A DNA stretch of 64,000 nt from Peptoclostridium litorale DSM 5388. Its GTDB lineage: Bacteria > Bacillota > Clostridia > Peptostreptococcales > Peptostreptococcaceae. Every line of letters starts with the position of its first letter. Position 1 is the stretch's first letter. The notes below the pieces were generated by a model. That model saw only the letters and a program-made list of their open reading frames with translations. It searched no databases and was not told the DNA's origin. Of the stretch, positions 43,596-52,926 are shown in pieces. A program made the translations under genes and the position numbers. The stretch is taken from NCBI RefSeq assembly GCF_900141635.1, contig NZ_FSRH01000002.1, positions 245,276 through 309,275 of the forward strand, given 5' to 3'.

Positions 43596-44930
43596 TCAAG
43601 CCTCTTTTATATTAAACCTGTTTATTTTATTATACAATGTGCTTCTTGATATTCCGAGTGATTCTGCGGCCTTGTTCTTATTTCCATTATGTATTTTCAA
43701 AACTCTTCTTATGGTCTCCTTTTCCACTTCATAAGAACTGCTTTTCAGCTGATTCTTCTCTTGCCTAGAATCCTCATGGGCATGATACATGAAAAATTCA
43801 CTCGCCCTTTCAGCCGTTATCATTCCTGATGAAGCGCTTACCATCATCTCTATGAAGTTTCTAAATTCCCTTATGTTTCCCGGCCAGTCATATTCATACG
43901 CCATATCCAAAACCTCTTTTTCTATGCAGGGCTTTTCAATTCCAAATTCAAATGAAACCTCACTTATAAAATGCTCCGTCAAAAGCGACAGATCCTCCTT
44001 GTGAGCCCTGAGTGGAGGTATATTTATCGGAATCACGTTAAGCCTGTAAAAGAGGTCCTTCCTAAACCGCCTCTCATTCACCAGGCTTGAAAGGTTTTCA
44101 TGAGTTGCAGCTATTACCCTTGTATCGACAGCTATCGGGAAACTTCCCCCTATTTTTTCAATCTCGTTTTCTTGAAGCACCCTCAGTATTTTTGCCTGCA
44201 TGTCAAGCTTCATGTCCCCTATTTCATCTAGAAATATGCTTCCCCCGTCTGCAATCTCAAATTTTCCTGTGCTCCCGCCCCTTATCGCTCCTGTGAATGA
44301 GCCCTGCTCATATCCGAAAAGCTCCGATTCAAGGAGATTCTCAGGTATTGCAGCGCAGTTTATTCTCACCCATGGCTCATACCTTCTTTTGCTCAGACTC
44401 ACTATTGCATTTGCAACAAGCTCTTTGCCGACTCCGGTCTCCCCCATTATCAGCACCGTTGACTTAATTTTCGAAGCCGCTATTATACGCTTTTTTAGGT
44501 TTCGGATTGCTTCGCTCTCACCTATTATATTATCTATTGTGTATTTCGGCCCCATTACTTTACAGCTCTTTCGTTTTTCCTTTAAGCATCTGCAGTGGTC
44601 TATAATACATCCTAGACTAACAACCCCAACAGGTATCATTTCTTTATTTACAACGGGAATAACATCAGACCCTGTATTTTTAATTGTCTTTATATTTTGA
44701 AATTCCTCCAGCGGCTCTATATACTCAGCCACATCCTTCACTTTTTTCGAATTGTCTCCTCTATTTTCTAAAAGCTTCGATGTTCTTAAAATACCAAAAT
44801 ACCGTTTATAATTGTCCACTACAATCAAGCTGTTTTTATTACTGTCCACTATTCTTTTGGCTGCCTCCCTTAGCGTGTCTTCCGCCATGCATCCCCCAAA
44901 TGCACAGTCCATCACATCTATGACATTCAT
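43596..44930 (-). CDS. Sigma-54-dependent transcriptional activator with CBS domains
   Basis: Enhancer-binding protein of 444 aa. The N-terminus (about 5-115) is a pair of CBS domains, likely sensing an adenine nucleotide or related ligand. The AAA+ domain (about 135-370) has Walker A GETGVGKE, the sigma-54 contact loop GSFTGA, Walker B IFLDEIGD and the arginine-finger region FRKDLFYRLNVIPI. A Fis-type helix-turn-helix closes the protein (NKNKAAESLGISRSTLYNKINRF). ATG 44930 is 8 nt after GGAGG. It probably activates the adjacent symporter from the repeats at 43462-43494, which is inference from proximity. Confidence 0.9.
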   Translation of the reverse strand: MNVIDVMDCAFGGCMAEDTLREAAKRIVDSNKNSLIVVDNYKRYFGILRTSKLLENRGDNSKKVKDVAEYIEPLEEFQNIKTIKNTGSDVIPVVNKEMIPVGVVSLGCIIDHCRCLKEKRKSCKVMGPKYTIDNIIGESEAIRNLKKRIIAASKIKSTVLIMGETGVGKELVANAIVSLSKRRYEPWVRINCAAIPENLLESELFGYEQGSFTGAIRGGSTGKFEIADGGSIFLDEIGDMKLDMQAKILRVLQENEIEKIGGSFPIAVDTRVIAATHENLSSLVNERRFRKDLFYRLNVIPINIPPLRAHKEDLSLLTEHFISEVSFEFGIEKPCIEKEVLDMAYEYDWPGNIREFRNFIEMMVSASSGMITAERASEFFMYHAHEDSRQEKNQLKSSSYEVEKETIRRVLKIHNGNKNKAAESLGISRSTLYNKINRFNIKEA

Positions 44931-45136
44931 GTCATCAACCTCCATAAAAACATTCTCATTTTTGTGCAGTTTATTTGTTTATTGTATTCAATACTATTGC
45001 CAAATTCTTTTATACCCTGTTTTTTCTAACATAATCCACTGTCTATGAGTCTTTTTTTATTGGAGAAAATAATATTTTCGACAGACCCCACTTTATATCC
45101 AGGTGGAGTTTGGTCTGCAATTTTGCGCTGAATTAC

Positions 45137-45165
45137 AAAAGCCAGGCCTATTGCCTGGCTTTTTA
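45137..45165 (-). terminator. Terminator of the chemotaxis receptor gene
   Basis: Stem GCCAGGC (45141-45147)/GCCTGGC (45153-45159), 5-nt loop, with flanking A and T runs. It lies 5 bp past the receptor stop codon. Confidence 0.85.
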
Positions 45166-45170
45166 TGTCT

Positions 45171-47159
45171 CTATATCTTGAATTTTTCAAACGATCTGTA
45201 GAGTTCTCCCGAGAGCATTTCGAGGTTTTTGGCGTGCTGCGCAAGCTCCTGCATAGATGCAAGCTGCTCTTCCACCGCCGCCGACACCTCTTCTGTTGAA
45301 GCCGATGACTGCTCTGCCGCAGACGCTATACTTTGTACTATAATTCCCATGTCGTCCTTTAATTTAAGAGTTTCACCGCTTCCTGTCTTTACCTTGCCTA
45401 TATTTTCGACTAGGAACTCTATTGATTCAAATATGCTTTTGAATACCGCCTTAGTTTCTCCGACCGCAGTGCTCTGCTCCTTAACAACGTCCGCAGTCTT
45501 TTCCATTGATTCAAAAGCCGTTTTCGTCTTTTCCTGAACCTGGTTTATTATACCTTTTATCTCGTCGGCCGATTTTGACGACTCCTCCGCCAGCTTTCTG
45601 ACTTCTTCGGCGACAACTGCAAAGCCCTTTCCGTGTTCCCCTGCTCTTGCCGCCTCTATGTTTGCATTGAGTGCAAGCAGATTGGTCTGGTCTGATATCG
45701 CCATTATTACTTCAAGTATTGAGCTTATTCCCCCTACGCTTTGAACAACCTCTGAAAATATGTTGCTGACGCTGTTTGCCATTTTGTCGGTCTCACTGCT
45801 CTTTTCATCTAGCTTTTGGACAATGTCGAATCCATTCTCTACAAGTTTTATTGTATTTTGAGACACATACTGCATTTTATCGGTTTCTTCAGACAGGTTT
45901 TCTATTATTCCCGACATGTCATTCATCTTGCTTTCTCCGCTTTGAGTGTCTAGCGCCTGGCTTTCGGCTCCTTGTGATATCTCCTCTATTGCCTTTGCAA
46001 CTTCTGCCGATGCTTGCGCAGACTGTCCTGATATGCTGGCTAGCATTGCCGAGGACTCGTCAACCTCATTTGCAGAGCTTCTCACATCAGAAATCATATT
46101 TCTAAGGTTATCCTCGAGCTTTTCAAGCGCCAACGCAAATTTTCCAAATTCGTCCTTTCGTCCAATAAGACCTTTTGAAACCTCACCTGTAAAGTCTCCC
46201 TCAGACATTGCATTCAAATGCCCGACGCCCTCAGCCAAAGGTTTGGATATCATCCTCGCTATATAAAGGGCAAGTATAACTGCAACTATCGAGCCTAATA
46301 TCACGCTGAATGCAACTGCCTTCATCACACGATTGGCATCGTTTGTAAGCTCTTCTTCCTCCATGGCACCGAATATCTTCCATCCAGTTCTCTCATTTGT
46401 CACAAATATTATGAACTTGTCTACTCCCTTGTACTGGTATTTTGAAAATCCACTTTTAGTCGATTTTGACTCTTCCCAGAACGGAAGGCTTATTATGCTG
46501 TCTTTCCCCATCTCCTCCTCAACTTTATGAGCAAGCATAATGCCGGATGGATCGGTCATACATATGTACCCCGTGGAACCTATTTTTGATTTCGATATTC
46601 CCTTTGAAATCGTTGAAAGATCGATGTCCATTCCTGCAACGCCAACTGTTTTTCCGGATTCATCGATAACAGCCTTAACTACTGAAACCAGCGTCTTTCC
46701 GCTTACTGCATCCTTATACGGATTTGTCCATGCCGCTGTGTCCTGAGTTTGCATCCCATCTTTATACCACGGCCTCTCCCTGGGGTCAAAACCTTCTGGA
46801 AGGTCGACCTCAGGATAGACATGCAGTGTTCCCTCCTGGGTTGCATAGTAGACATTTATTACTTCTCCATTGCTTTCCTTTAAGCTTTTTAAGACTTCAT
46901 TTCCTGAAAATTCGTCAAAATTTATTATGGATTTATTTTTAGCCACTGACAGAAGCTGGGTCTCAGTCCCTAACAAAAACTGGTCCACATATTTTTCGGT
47001 CTCCCCTATGGCCTGAGTAGTAGTAACTGTAAGTTTTTTCCCAAGAAGATCGTATACAATATGATGTGCATAATACCCAAATAATACAAGTATGGTGATT
47101 ACTGGAATCAGTATCATACCTATAAGTCTGCTTTTAACGCTTTTAAATGTAAACTTCAT
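45171..47159 (-). CDS. Methyl-accepting chemotaxis protein (dCache sensor)
   Basis: Transmembrane chemoreceptor of 662 aa. It has a first helix (about 11-31), an extracellular double-Cache domain (about 35-280) with the amino-acid-type segments RPWYKDG and [13 protein letters not shown], a second helix (about 283-305), HAMP, and a long signalling coiled coil with the CheA/CheW hairpin tip [41 protein letters not shown] 47159 follows AGGTGAGG; a longer frame reads into the leader and is rejected. A c-di-GMP-I riboswitch in its leader means expression responds to the motile/sessile second messenger. A ligand such as an amino acid is likely from the Cache type, not proven. Confidence 0.93.
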   Translation of the reverse strand: MKFTFKSVKSRLIGMILIPVITILVLFGYYAHHIVYDLLGKKLTVTTTQAIGETEKYVDQFLLGTETQLLSVAKNKSIINFDEFSGNEVLKSLKESNGEVINVYYATQEGTLHVYPEVDLPEGFDPRERPWYKDGMQTQDTAAWTNPYKDAVSGKTLVSVVKAVIDESGKTVGVAGMDIDLSTISKGISKSKIGSTGYICMTDPSGIMLAHKVEEEMGKDSIISLPFWEESKSTKSGFSKYQYKGVDKFIIFVTNERTGWKIFGAMEEEELTNDANRVMKAVAFSVILGSIVAVILALYIARMISKPLAEGVGHLNAMSEGDFTGEVSKGLIGRKDEFGKFALALEKLEDNLRNMISDVRSSANEVDESSAMLASISGQSAQASAEVAKAIEEISQGAESQALDTQSGESKMNDMSGIIENLSEETDKMQYVSQNTIKLVENGFDIVQKLDEKSSETDKMANSVSNIFSEVVQSVGGISSILEVIMAISDQTNLLALNANIEAARAGEHGKGFAVVAEEVRKLAEESSKSADEIKGIINQVQEKTKTAFESMEKTADVVKEQSTAVGETKAVFKSIFESIEFLVENIGKVKTGSGETLKLKDDMGIIVQSIASAAEQSSASTEEVSAAVEEQLASMQELAQHAKNLEMLSGELYRSFEKFKI

Positions 47160-47240
47160 TGCCTCACCTGTATCCTTTCTGCATTTTTTATTTCCACTGG
47201 AGTTTCTCCAGCTAATCTCTCTTATCCCCCCTTTTCTACA

Positions 47241-47286
47241 AAACAAAAAACCACAGAGGCTTTTAACTGCTAAGCCACCATGGTTT
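47241..47286 (-). terminator. Riboswitch expression-platform terminator
   Basis: On the minus strand AAACCA pairs with TGGTTT and GGCTT with AAGCC across a small internal loop, followed by TTTTTTG. Its upper part contains TTAGCAG (47273-47267), which can instead pair with CTGCTAA at the 3' end of the aptamer (47342-47336), giving two exclusive folds. Confidence 0.7.
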
Positions 47287-47329
47287 CAATATCCAAAATT
47301 TCCAATCCAATATCAGAATCAGTCACAGC

Positions 47330-47432
47330 GATTTTTTAGCAGCCTGGCAGTCATAGAATCTCTTCCTTAGACCCATAGCTTTGCGTCCCTGTCTTTCGGC
47401 AGGTTTGCCCAATTTTTCAAATATCTTTTAAT
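47330..47432 (-). ncRNA. Cyclic-di-GMP-I (GEMM-I) riboswitch
   Basis: The minus strand carries the aptamer core: GGGCAAACC, a CCTG/CAGG stem capped by a GAAA tetraloop, GGGACGCAAAGC, then GGGTCTAAGG (tetraloop receptor side) and GACTGCCAGGCTGC. Order and spacing match the GEMM-I consensus. It lies between a sigma-A promoter and a chemoreceptor gene, with a terminator downstream, so it senses c-di-GMP to control receptor synthesis. End coordinates are approximate. Confidence 0.9.
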
Positions 47433-47444
47433 ATCACCATTCAA

Positions 47445-47473
47445 ATTTTACTATTCTTCAAATTCATTGTCAA
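47445..47473 (-). promoter_or_regulatory. Sigma-A promoter for the riboswitch-chemoreceptor transcript
   Basis: Minus strand TTGACA (47473-47468), 17-bp spacer, TAAAAT (47450-47445). Transcription would begin near 47438, immediately before the aptamer. Confidence 0.8.
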
Positions 47474-47531
47474 TAATTCATTTTAAAATCAAGTAAATTT
47501 CAGATTCTAATTATCCAACAATACTTTTTGT

Positions 47532-48257
47532 CTATATCGTTATTGCGGCTTCAAGCGCAAGCCTTATCTCATTTTCCTCTCCAATGCTTGCAAGCTTTTC
47601 ACTGTCGACATAAAGGTCTATTCCTTCCTTTACGTCTTCTCCATATTTCACAACATTGTTAAGTATGGACGCCACCTTGACTCCCCTTAGCCTTCCAACT
47701 ACAAACAGGGCAGCAGTCTCCATGTCAGAGGCCAGGACTCCTTTTTTGCTCCACATCTGCATTATCTGCTCTTCTTCGTCTATATAAAACGAGTCATGGC
47801 TTCTGACCACGCCTACATGGAATGGTATTCCCATGTTTTGTGCATTCATTCTTATGGACTCCAAAAGCTCGTGGTCCGCAGCGGCAGGATAGGCACTGTC
47901 CACATACATCCTGGAAGCTCCGTCTTCTCTTACTGCCGCATCCACTATTATGAGGTCTCCTATTTCTATTCCCTTTTGCACAGCTCCGGCGCTTCCTATC
48001 CTTATGAATTTTTTTGCGCCGCAGGCTATAAGCTCTTCAAGAGCTATAGCCGCTGAAGCTCCTCCGATTCCAGTCGAGGTTATGCTGACAGGAACACCCT
48101 TGTACTTTCCCGTAACCGTCTTGAACTCCCTGTTAAACGCTACCTCCCTGTATTCATCAAGGTACTGTGCGGCCCTTGTGACCCTCTCAGGATCTCCCGG
48201 AAGGAGCACTATTTCCGCCACGTCTTCTTCTCTACATCTTATATGAGGCTGAATCAT
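47532..48257 (-). CDS. Nucleoside phosphorylase (Udp/DeoD family)
   Basis: Phosphorolyses imported nucleosides to base and ribose-1-phosphate. The 241-aa PNP_UDP_1 protein has the phosphate-site GDPERV, TSTGIGGASAAIALEELI, RIGSAGAVQ and the nucleoside-site SDMETAALF. It most resembles uridine phosphorylase-type enzymes, but purine activity cannot be excluded. ATG 48257 follows GGGATGTGAT, overlapping the end of the permease gene region by spacing of 4 bp. As last gene of the importer operon it would process what the ABC system brings in. Confidence 0.88.
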   Translation of the reverse strand: MIQPHIRCREEDVAEIVLLPGDPERVTRAAQYLDEYREVAFNREFKTVTGKYKGVPVSITSTGIGGASAAIALEELIACGAKKFIRIGSAGAVQKGIEIGDLIIVDAAVREDGASRMYVDSAYPAAADHELLESIRMNAQNMGIPFHVGVVRSHDSFYIDEEEQIMQMWSKKGVLASDMETAALFVVGRLRGVKVASILNNVVKYGEDVKEGIDLYVDSEKLASIGEENEIRLALEAAITI

Positions 48258-48261
48258 GGTA

Positions 48262-49185
48262 TCACATCCCGTCCTTAAGCCCCATGAGGCCTTTTGCATT
48301 TTTTCTTTGAACAACAATGAAAAGAACTGCTATTGTAGCAAGATAAGGTATCATCTGCGTAAACTGCGAAGGTATCCCAACGCTTTGAAGCCTTATCCCA
48401 AGCGCATCGAAAAATCCGAAAAGAAGCGCCGCCGCAAATGTCTTTGCAGGGTTGTATGCTCCAAATATTATTGCAGCAAGCGCGATAAATCCTCTTCCCG
48501 CACTCATGTTTTCCGTAAACAGAGTAAGATATCCAAGTGAAAGGTGCGCGCCGGCCATTCCACAGAATACTCCGCACATAACAGAGCTCATGTATTTCAT
48601 CTTTTTAGGGCTTACTCCTGCCGTTTCAAGAGACTGTGGGTGCTCGCCCGATGCCCTGAGCCAAAAGCCATAAGGCGTCTTGTAGAGGAATATGAATATT
48701 ATTATCGTCAGTATCCAGCTTATATATACGAATATCGAGTGGTTGTTTAGTATTGTGTCTAAAAATTCTATATTGCCTATAAACGGCAGTGCTACATCCG
48801 GAAGGGGTTTTATGTCTGGTGATGAAAACGCACCCTTTACTCCAAATATACTCCTTAATAGGAATACAGTAAGACCTCCTGCAAATATGTTTATTGCTAT
48901 TCCTATTATGAATTCGTCCGCTTTCAGCTCTATTACAAAAAATCCGAAAAGGAATCCCATAACTATTCCAGAAATTATTGCCATTATAACTCCCATAAAT
49001 GAACTTGCAAAGAAATAGCTTCCAAGGACTCCAAAGAAAGCCCCTATGAGTATCATTCCTTCCATTCCTATGTTGAGTATGCCCGCATGCATTGTAAGAA
49101 GACCTCCAAGGCCTGCAAGTATAAGCGGAGTTGCCGTTCTTATTGTATTTTGAATCAGTGCGAGATTTAATATATCCTTTATCAT
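48262..49185 (-). CDS. Nucleoside ABC transporter permease (NupQ-like)
   Basis: Membrane subunit of a BMP-type nucleoside importer, 307 aa with about eight helices. It shows the BPD_transp_2 pattern: PLILAGLGGLLTMHAGILNIGMEGMILIGAF near the start and the EAA-like loop RASGEHPQSLETAGVSPKKMKY. Homologous to Bacillus NupQ/YufQ. Its ATG overlaps the stop of the other permease gene (ATGA), so the two are coupled and likely form a heterodimer. Confidence 0.9.
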   Translation of the reverse strand: MIKDILNLALIQNTIRTATPLILAGLGGLLTMHAGILNIGMEGMILIGAFFGVLGSYFFASSFMGVIMAIISGIVMGFLFGFFVIELKADEFIIGIAINIFAGGLTVFLLRSIFGVKGAFSSPDIKPLPDVALPFIGNIEFLDTILNNHSIFVYISWILTIIIFIFLYKTPYGFWLRASGEHPQSLETAGVSPKKMKYMSSVMCGVFCGMAGAHLSLGYLTLFTENMSAGRGFIALAAIIFGAYNPAKTFAAALLFGFFDALGIRLQSVGIPSQFTQMIPYLATIAVLFIVVQRKNAKGLMGLKDGM

Positions 49186-50249
49186 ATCTGCTTCACCTTC
49201 TTTCTTGAAGTGAGTTTTTTCCTCGTAAGTATCTCTCTAAGTCCGTTTTCACCTGCTATGAAAAGTATTATTACGGACTGTATTACAAGCACAAGCTCTG
49301 AAGGGACTCCTGTCGTTACTTCCATTGACGTTGAGCCTGTCTTTAGCATTGCAAAGAATATCGACATAAACACTATCCCGATAGGGCTGTTTTTAACTAT
49401 TAGTGCTATAAGCATTCCGTCAAACGCAAGGCCCTTAGAAATGTTTTGAAGGAATCTGTAGTGGATTCCGTAAACCTCGAAAGCTCCGGCTATCCCGCAA
49501 AGCGCTCCCGATATCATCATTGCAACAAGCATGTATTTTTTATTGTTTATGCCTCCGTATTTTGCAAATATGCTGTTTGCTCCAACTACCTTGAAATTGT
49601 ATCCAAACGATGTTCTCTTTATAAGGTAGTACATTAAAAATGCTATGAATATCGTATAGAATATGCTCGTATTGAGCTTCGAAAGAGGAATAAGATTTTG
49701 GAACTTGTAACCTTCCGCTATCATGTCAGTTCCACCCATGCTTCCCTGCGAAGACCTGAAAGGATAGTTTACAAGATATCCTGCAAAAAGTATCGCAACG
49801 CTGTTTAGCATTATGGTAGTTATTACCTCGTCTATTTTAAAGTGAACCTTCAATACTCCGGGGAAATATGCGTATAACCCTCCGACTGCCATCGAGGCCA
49901 AAACAGCAAGTATTACAGCTACAAATGCCGGCAGGTCTGTGAACGTAAATCCTACGTATGCGGCCGCAAATGCGCCAAGATAAAGCTGTCCTTCTCCTCC
50001 TATGTTGTATATGCCGCTCATGAAGGCTATTGCAGTTGCAAGCCCTGTAAGTATAAGCGGAACCGTCTTGACAAGCGTTGTCGCCATGTTGTATTTTGTT
50101 CCGAAAGCTCCATATACAAGCGCCCCATATCCATGCAGGGGGTTTTGTCCGTTAAGCAGCATTATAACGGCTCCAAGAAGCAGAGCCAAGCCTATCGAAG
50201 CTGCAAGAGACAATGCATAGCCCCCTTTTCTCTTTATCCATTCCTTCAT
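49182..50249 (-). CDS. Nucleoside ABC transporter permease (NupP-like)
   Basis: Second membrane subunit, 355 aa, about nine helices. Key segments are VKTVPLILTGLATAIAFMSGIYNIGGEGQLYLGAF and, in the coupling loop, FKVVGANSIFAKYGGINNKKY. It is homologous to NupP/YufP and lies 3 bp after the ATPase gene. The pairing of two distinct permeases with a double ATPase is normal for this family. Confidence 0.9.
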   Translation of the reverse strand: MKEWIKRKGGYALSLAASIGLALLLGAVIMLLNGQNPLHGYGALVYGAFGTKYNMATTLVKTVPLILTGLATAIAFMSGIYNIGGEGQLYLGAFAAAYVGFTFTDLPAFVAVILAVLASMAVGGLYAYFPGVLKVHFKIDEVITTIMLNSVAILFAGYLVNYPFRSSQGSMGGTDMIAEGYKFQNLIPLSKLNTSIFYTIFIAFLMYYLIKRTSFGYNFKVVGANSIFAKYGGINNKKYMLVAMMISGALCGIAGAFEVYGIHYRFLQNISKGLAFDGMLIALIVKNSPIGIVFMSIFFAMLKTGSTSMEVTTGVPSELVLVIQSVIILFIAGENGLREILTRKKLTSRKKVKQI

Positions 50250-50252
50250 ATT

Positions 50253-51785
50253 TTATACACCTTCCTGTCCTCTGTGCCCAGTCATATAGTAGCCTATGTC
50301 TTTTTTGTTTATTTCTCCATTTTTGAAGTTTCCAGTTATATGTCCCTCATAAAGGGTTATTATCCTGTCTGAAAGCCTGAATATCTCGTCCAACTCGGCT
50401 GAAAGAAGAAGTATTGCACAGCCTTCATTCCTCTTTTTTACTATCTGCTCGTGTATGAATTCTATGGCGCCTATATCCACACCTCTTGTAGGCTGCGCTA
50501 TGAGCAGTATCGGAGTGTTAAACGAAAACTCCCTTGCTATTACAACCTTTTGCATGTTTCCACCCGAAAGCGAACCTGCGCTTACATCCTGTCCCGCAGT
50601 CCTTACGTCGAACTTCTTTATAAGGTCTGATGCAAATTCCCTTATCTTGTCCATTTTAAGGTGGACTCCCTTTTTAGAAAACTCACTGCTGTGCTGGCTG
50701 CCCATAAGCATATTTTCTGTTATGGAGTCATCTTTACTCAGCCCCATCACAAGTCTGTCCTCAGGTATGTGGGCAACTCCTATGTCCCTTATCTTGCGAG
50801 GGCTCATTCCGTTTATCCTGATATCCTTCATGTAAACATTTCCGCCTTTTATGTCTCTCATCCCGGAAAGGGTTTCTATGAGCTCGGTTTGGCCGTTGCC
50901 CTCTATTCCGGCAACACCGAGTATCTCTCCAGCCCTCACTTCAAGGCTTATTCCACGAAGTCCTTCAAATCCTCTGTTGTCAAGAGCCTTTAGGTCTTCA
51001 ACCCTTATTAGGACATCTCCTTCCACTTCTTCCCTGTCAATCTCTTCAAAAAGGACTTCCCTTCCAACCATCATCTCTGCAAGTGATTTTTCCGTCATGT
51101 CGCTTGTCTGGTGCACTCCTATGAGCTTTCCCTGCCTCATTACGGCAACCCTGTCTGATATTGCAAGCACTTCATTCAGCTTGTGAGTGATTATTATTAC
51201 GGTCTTTCCCATTTCGTCTACAAGCTTTCTTATTACCCTGAAAAGGTCCTCAGTCTCCTGAGGCGTTAGCACTGCTGTAGGTTCATCGAGAATCAGTATG
51301 TCGGCTCCCCTGTAGAGTGTTTTTAGTATTTCCACTCTCTGCTGCACACCTACTGACATGTCCTCTATTTTAGCTGTTGGATCTATTTCAAGTCCGTACT
51401 GGACGCTTACCGACTTGACCTTTTCATTTGCATCCTTTTGATCCACAAGCACTTTGTCCTTCAATGGTTCCATTCCAAGCACCACATTTTGCGCTATTGT
51501 AAATGAAGGTACCAGCATGAAATGCTGGTGTACCATTCCTATTCCGTTTTCTATGGCGCTTTTGGGGCTGAATGACTGGATCTTTTTTCCCCTTATATAA
51601 ACTTCTCCTTCTGTTGGAGGGTGAATCCCGTACATGGTCTTCATTAGAGTTGATTTTCCGGCCCCATTCTCGCCTACCACGGCAAATATCTCGCCCTTGT
51701 TTATATCTAGGCTTATATTGTCGTTTGCAAGCACTCCTGGAAATTTCTTTGTTACATTTTTCAGTTCTATTATTTTTTCTGGCAT
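50253..51785 (-). CDS. Nucleoside ABC transporter ATP-binding protein (NupO-like)
   Basis: Double-domain ATPase of 510 aa energising the importer. Domain 1 (about 1-240) has Walker A GENGAGKST, signature SVGVQQRVEI and Walker B LILDEPTAVL. Domain 2 (about 250-505) has the degenerate P-loop GIEGNGQTEL and SGGNMQKVVIAREF, the usual asymmetry of the RbsA/NupO class. I use ATG 51785; a GTG five codons earlier abuts a GGAGG. The gene follows the lipoprotein gene by about 80 bp. Confidence 0.92.
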   Translation of the reverse strand: MPEKIIELKNVTKKFPGVLANDNISLDINKGEIFAVVGENGAGKSTLMKTMYGIHPPTEGEVYIRGKKIQSFSPKSAIENGIGMVHQHFMLVPSFTIAQNVVLGMEPLKDKVLVDQKDANEKVKSVSVQYGLEIDPTAKIEDMSVGVQQRVEILKTLYRGADILILDEPTAVLTPQETEDLFRVIRKLVDEMGKTVIIITHKLNEVLAISDRVAVMRQGKLIGVHQTSDMTEKSLAEMMVGREVLFEEIDREEVEGDVLIRVEDLKALDNRGFEGLRGISLEVRAGEILGVAGIEGNGQTELIETLSGMRDIKGGNVYMKDIRINGMSPRKIRDIGVAHIPEDRLVMGLSKDDSITENMLMGSQHSSEFSKKGVHLKMDKIREFASDLIKKFDVRTAGQDVSAGSLSGGNMQKVVIAREFSFNTPILLIAQPTRGVDIGAIEFIHEQIVKKRNEGCAILLLSAELDEIFRLSDRIITLYEGHITGNFKNGEINKKDIGYYMTGHRGQEGV

Positions 51786-51864
51786 ATTATCTACCTGCAC
51801 CTCCCGGTATAAACTTTTCCTTAAAAAAATGAAGAAGCAGGCTGCTTCTTCATCTTTTATTACA

Positions 51865-52875
51865 TTAAACTTCTGGAACTGTTATCTCTTTGCTAGATAT
51901 CTTTTCCTTAAGTTCTTGTATTTTAGCCTTTGTTTCTTCGCTTACAAGCTGAGGCATGTCTTCTGTTCCATATCCTATGTCTACACCATTTTCATTTGTG
52001 CCGTACTTGTAAACTGTTCCTGATTCAAATGTTCCGTTTTGTATTTTCTCAAGAGACTCGTAAACTGAAAGTCCAACTCCTTTTATCATGCTGGCAACTA
52101 TGACGTCAGGATTTATATATCTTTGGTCTGAGTCAACGCCTATAGCTTTTTTGTTTACATCCTTAGCAGCTTCAAATACACCTTCTCCAGTTTTTCCTGC
52201 AACCTGGAATATTATGTCAACACCCTTTGAGTAAAGAGCAAGTGCACTTTCTTTTCCCTTTGCAGGGTCTTCAAAGCTTTCTGCGAATATTACTTCTATC
52301 TGAACATCAGGGTTTACGTATTTAGCTCCTGCTTCATATCCTGCTCTGAAGTTTCTTATTACAGGTATGTCTGCTCCCCCTACCATTCCTATCTTTCCGC
52401 TCTCGCTTTCAAGCGCTGCAAGCGCTCCAGCAAGGAATGCTCCTTCGTTTTCCATGTAGTCTATTGAAGTAAGGTTGTCGATTCCCTCTATAACGTTGTC
52501 GATGTATATGAACTTCTTGTCTGGGAACTGTGGCGCCACTTCCTTTAGAGTCTGGTCGAATTCGAAACCTACAGCTATTATAACGTCGCTTGTCTGAGCT
52601 GCATTAATCATCTGGTCTGTGTAAAGACCTGGATCGTTCTTACACTCGAATACCGAACCTTCAACTCCAAGCTCAGCTTTTGCCTTATCAAATCCCTCAT
52701 TACTTGAATCGTAGAATGAACGGTCTCCAAGTCCGCCCGCAACTACAAGTGCCACTTTAAGCTTTGCTTCTTCTGTTGCTGGCGTTTCTTCTTCTGCTTT
52801 TTGTCCGCCACATCCGGCAAGTGCAAATGTAAGCATCATTATGATGCTTAAAAGAACTGAAATTTTTTTCTTCAT
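51865..52875 (-). CDS. BMP-family nucleoside-binding lipoprotein (NupN-like)
   Basis: Extracellular solute receptor, 336 aa. The signal sequence ends in the lipobox LAGC (Cys about 22), followed by a Glu-rich linker and a BMP domain (about 38-330): VVAGGLGDRSFYDSSNEGFDKA, IAVGFEFDQTLKEVA, GMVGGADIPVIRNFRAGYEAGA and VGVDSDQRYINPDVIVASM. Members bind purine nucleosides such as guanosine or inosine. AAGGAGG precedes the ATG. First gene of the importer operon, so expression of receptor exceeds that of the pump in the usual way. Confidence 0.93.
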   Translation of the reverse strand: MKKKISVLLSIIMMLTFALAGCGGQKAEEETPATEEAKLKVALVVAGGLGDRSFYDSSNEGFDKAKAELGVEGSVFECKNDPGLYTDQMINAAQTSDVIIAVGFEFDQTLKEVAPQFPDKKFIYIDNVIEGIDNLTSIDYMENEGAFLAGALAALESESGKIGMVGGADIPVIRNFRAGYEAGAKYVNPDVQIEVIFAESFEDPAKGKESALALYSKGVDIIFQVAGKTGEGVFEAAKDVNKKAIGVDSDQRYINPDVIVASMIKGVGLSVYESLEKIQNGTFESGTVYKYGTNENGVDIGYGTEDMPQLVSEETKAKIQELKEKISSKEITVPEV

Positions 52876-52897
52876 ATTTGTTTCCCTCCTTATTTTT

Positions 52898-52926
52898 TAT
52901 ATACAGGCATGTGCCTTGCATATCAA
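52898..52926 (-). promoter_or_regulatory. Possible promoter for the nucleoside importer
   Basis: Minus strand TTGATA (52926-52921), 17 bp, TATATA (52903-52898). The -35 overlaps the last codon of the Crp/Fnr gene. It would leave a very short leader before the importer's ribosome site, so read-through from crp may be the real source. Confidence 0.4.

Noticed and set aside
44987..45003. Second sigma-54-like site, TTGGCAATAGTATTGAA on the minus strand, upstream of the sigma-54 activator gene
   Set aside because: The -24 GG is present but the essential -12 GC is GA, so it does not meet the consensus.
45082..45117. Hairpin with CAGACC/GGTCTG ends between the receptor and the sigma-54 activator
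   Set aside because: Stem is interrupted and not followed by T; no gene or known RNA family fits. Left as unexplained.
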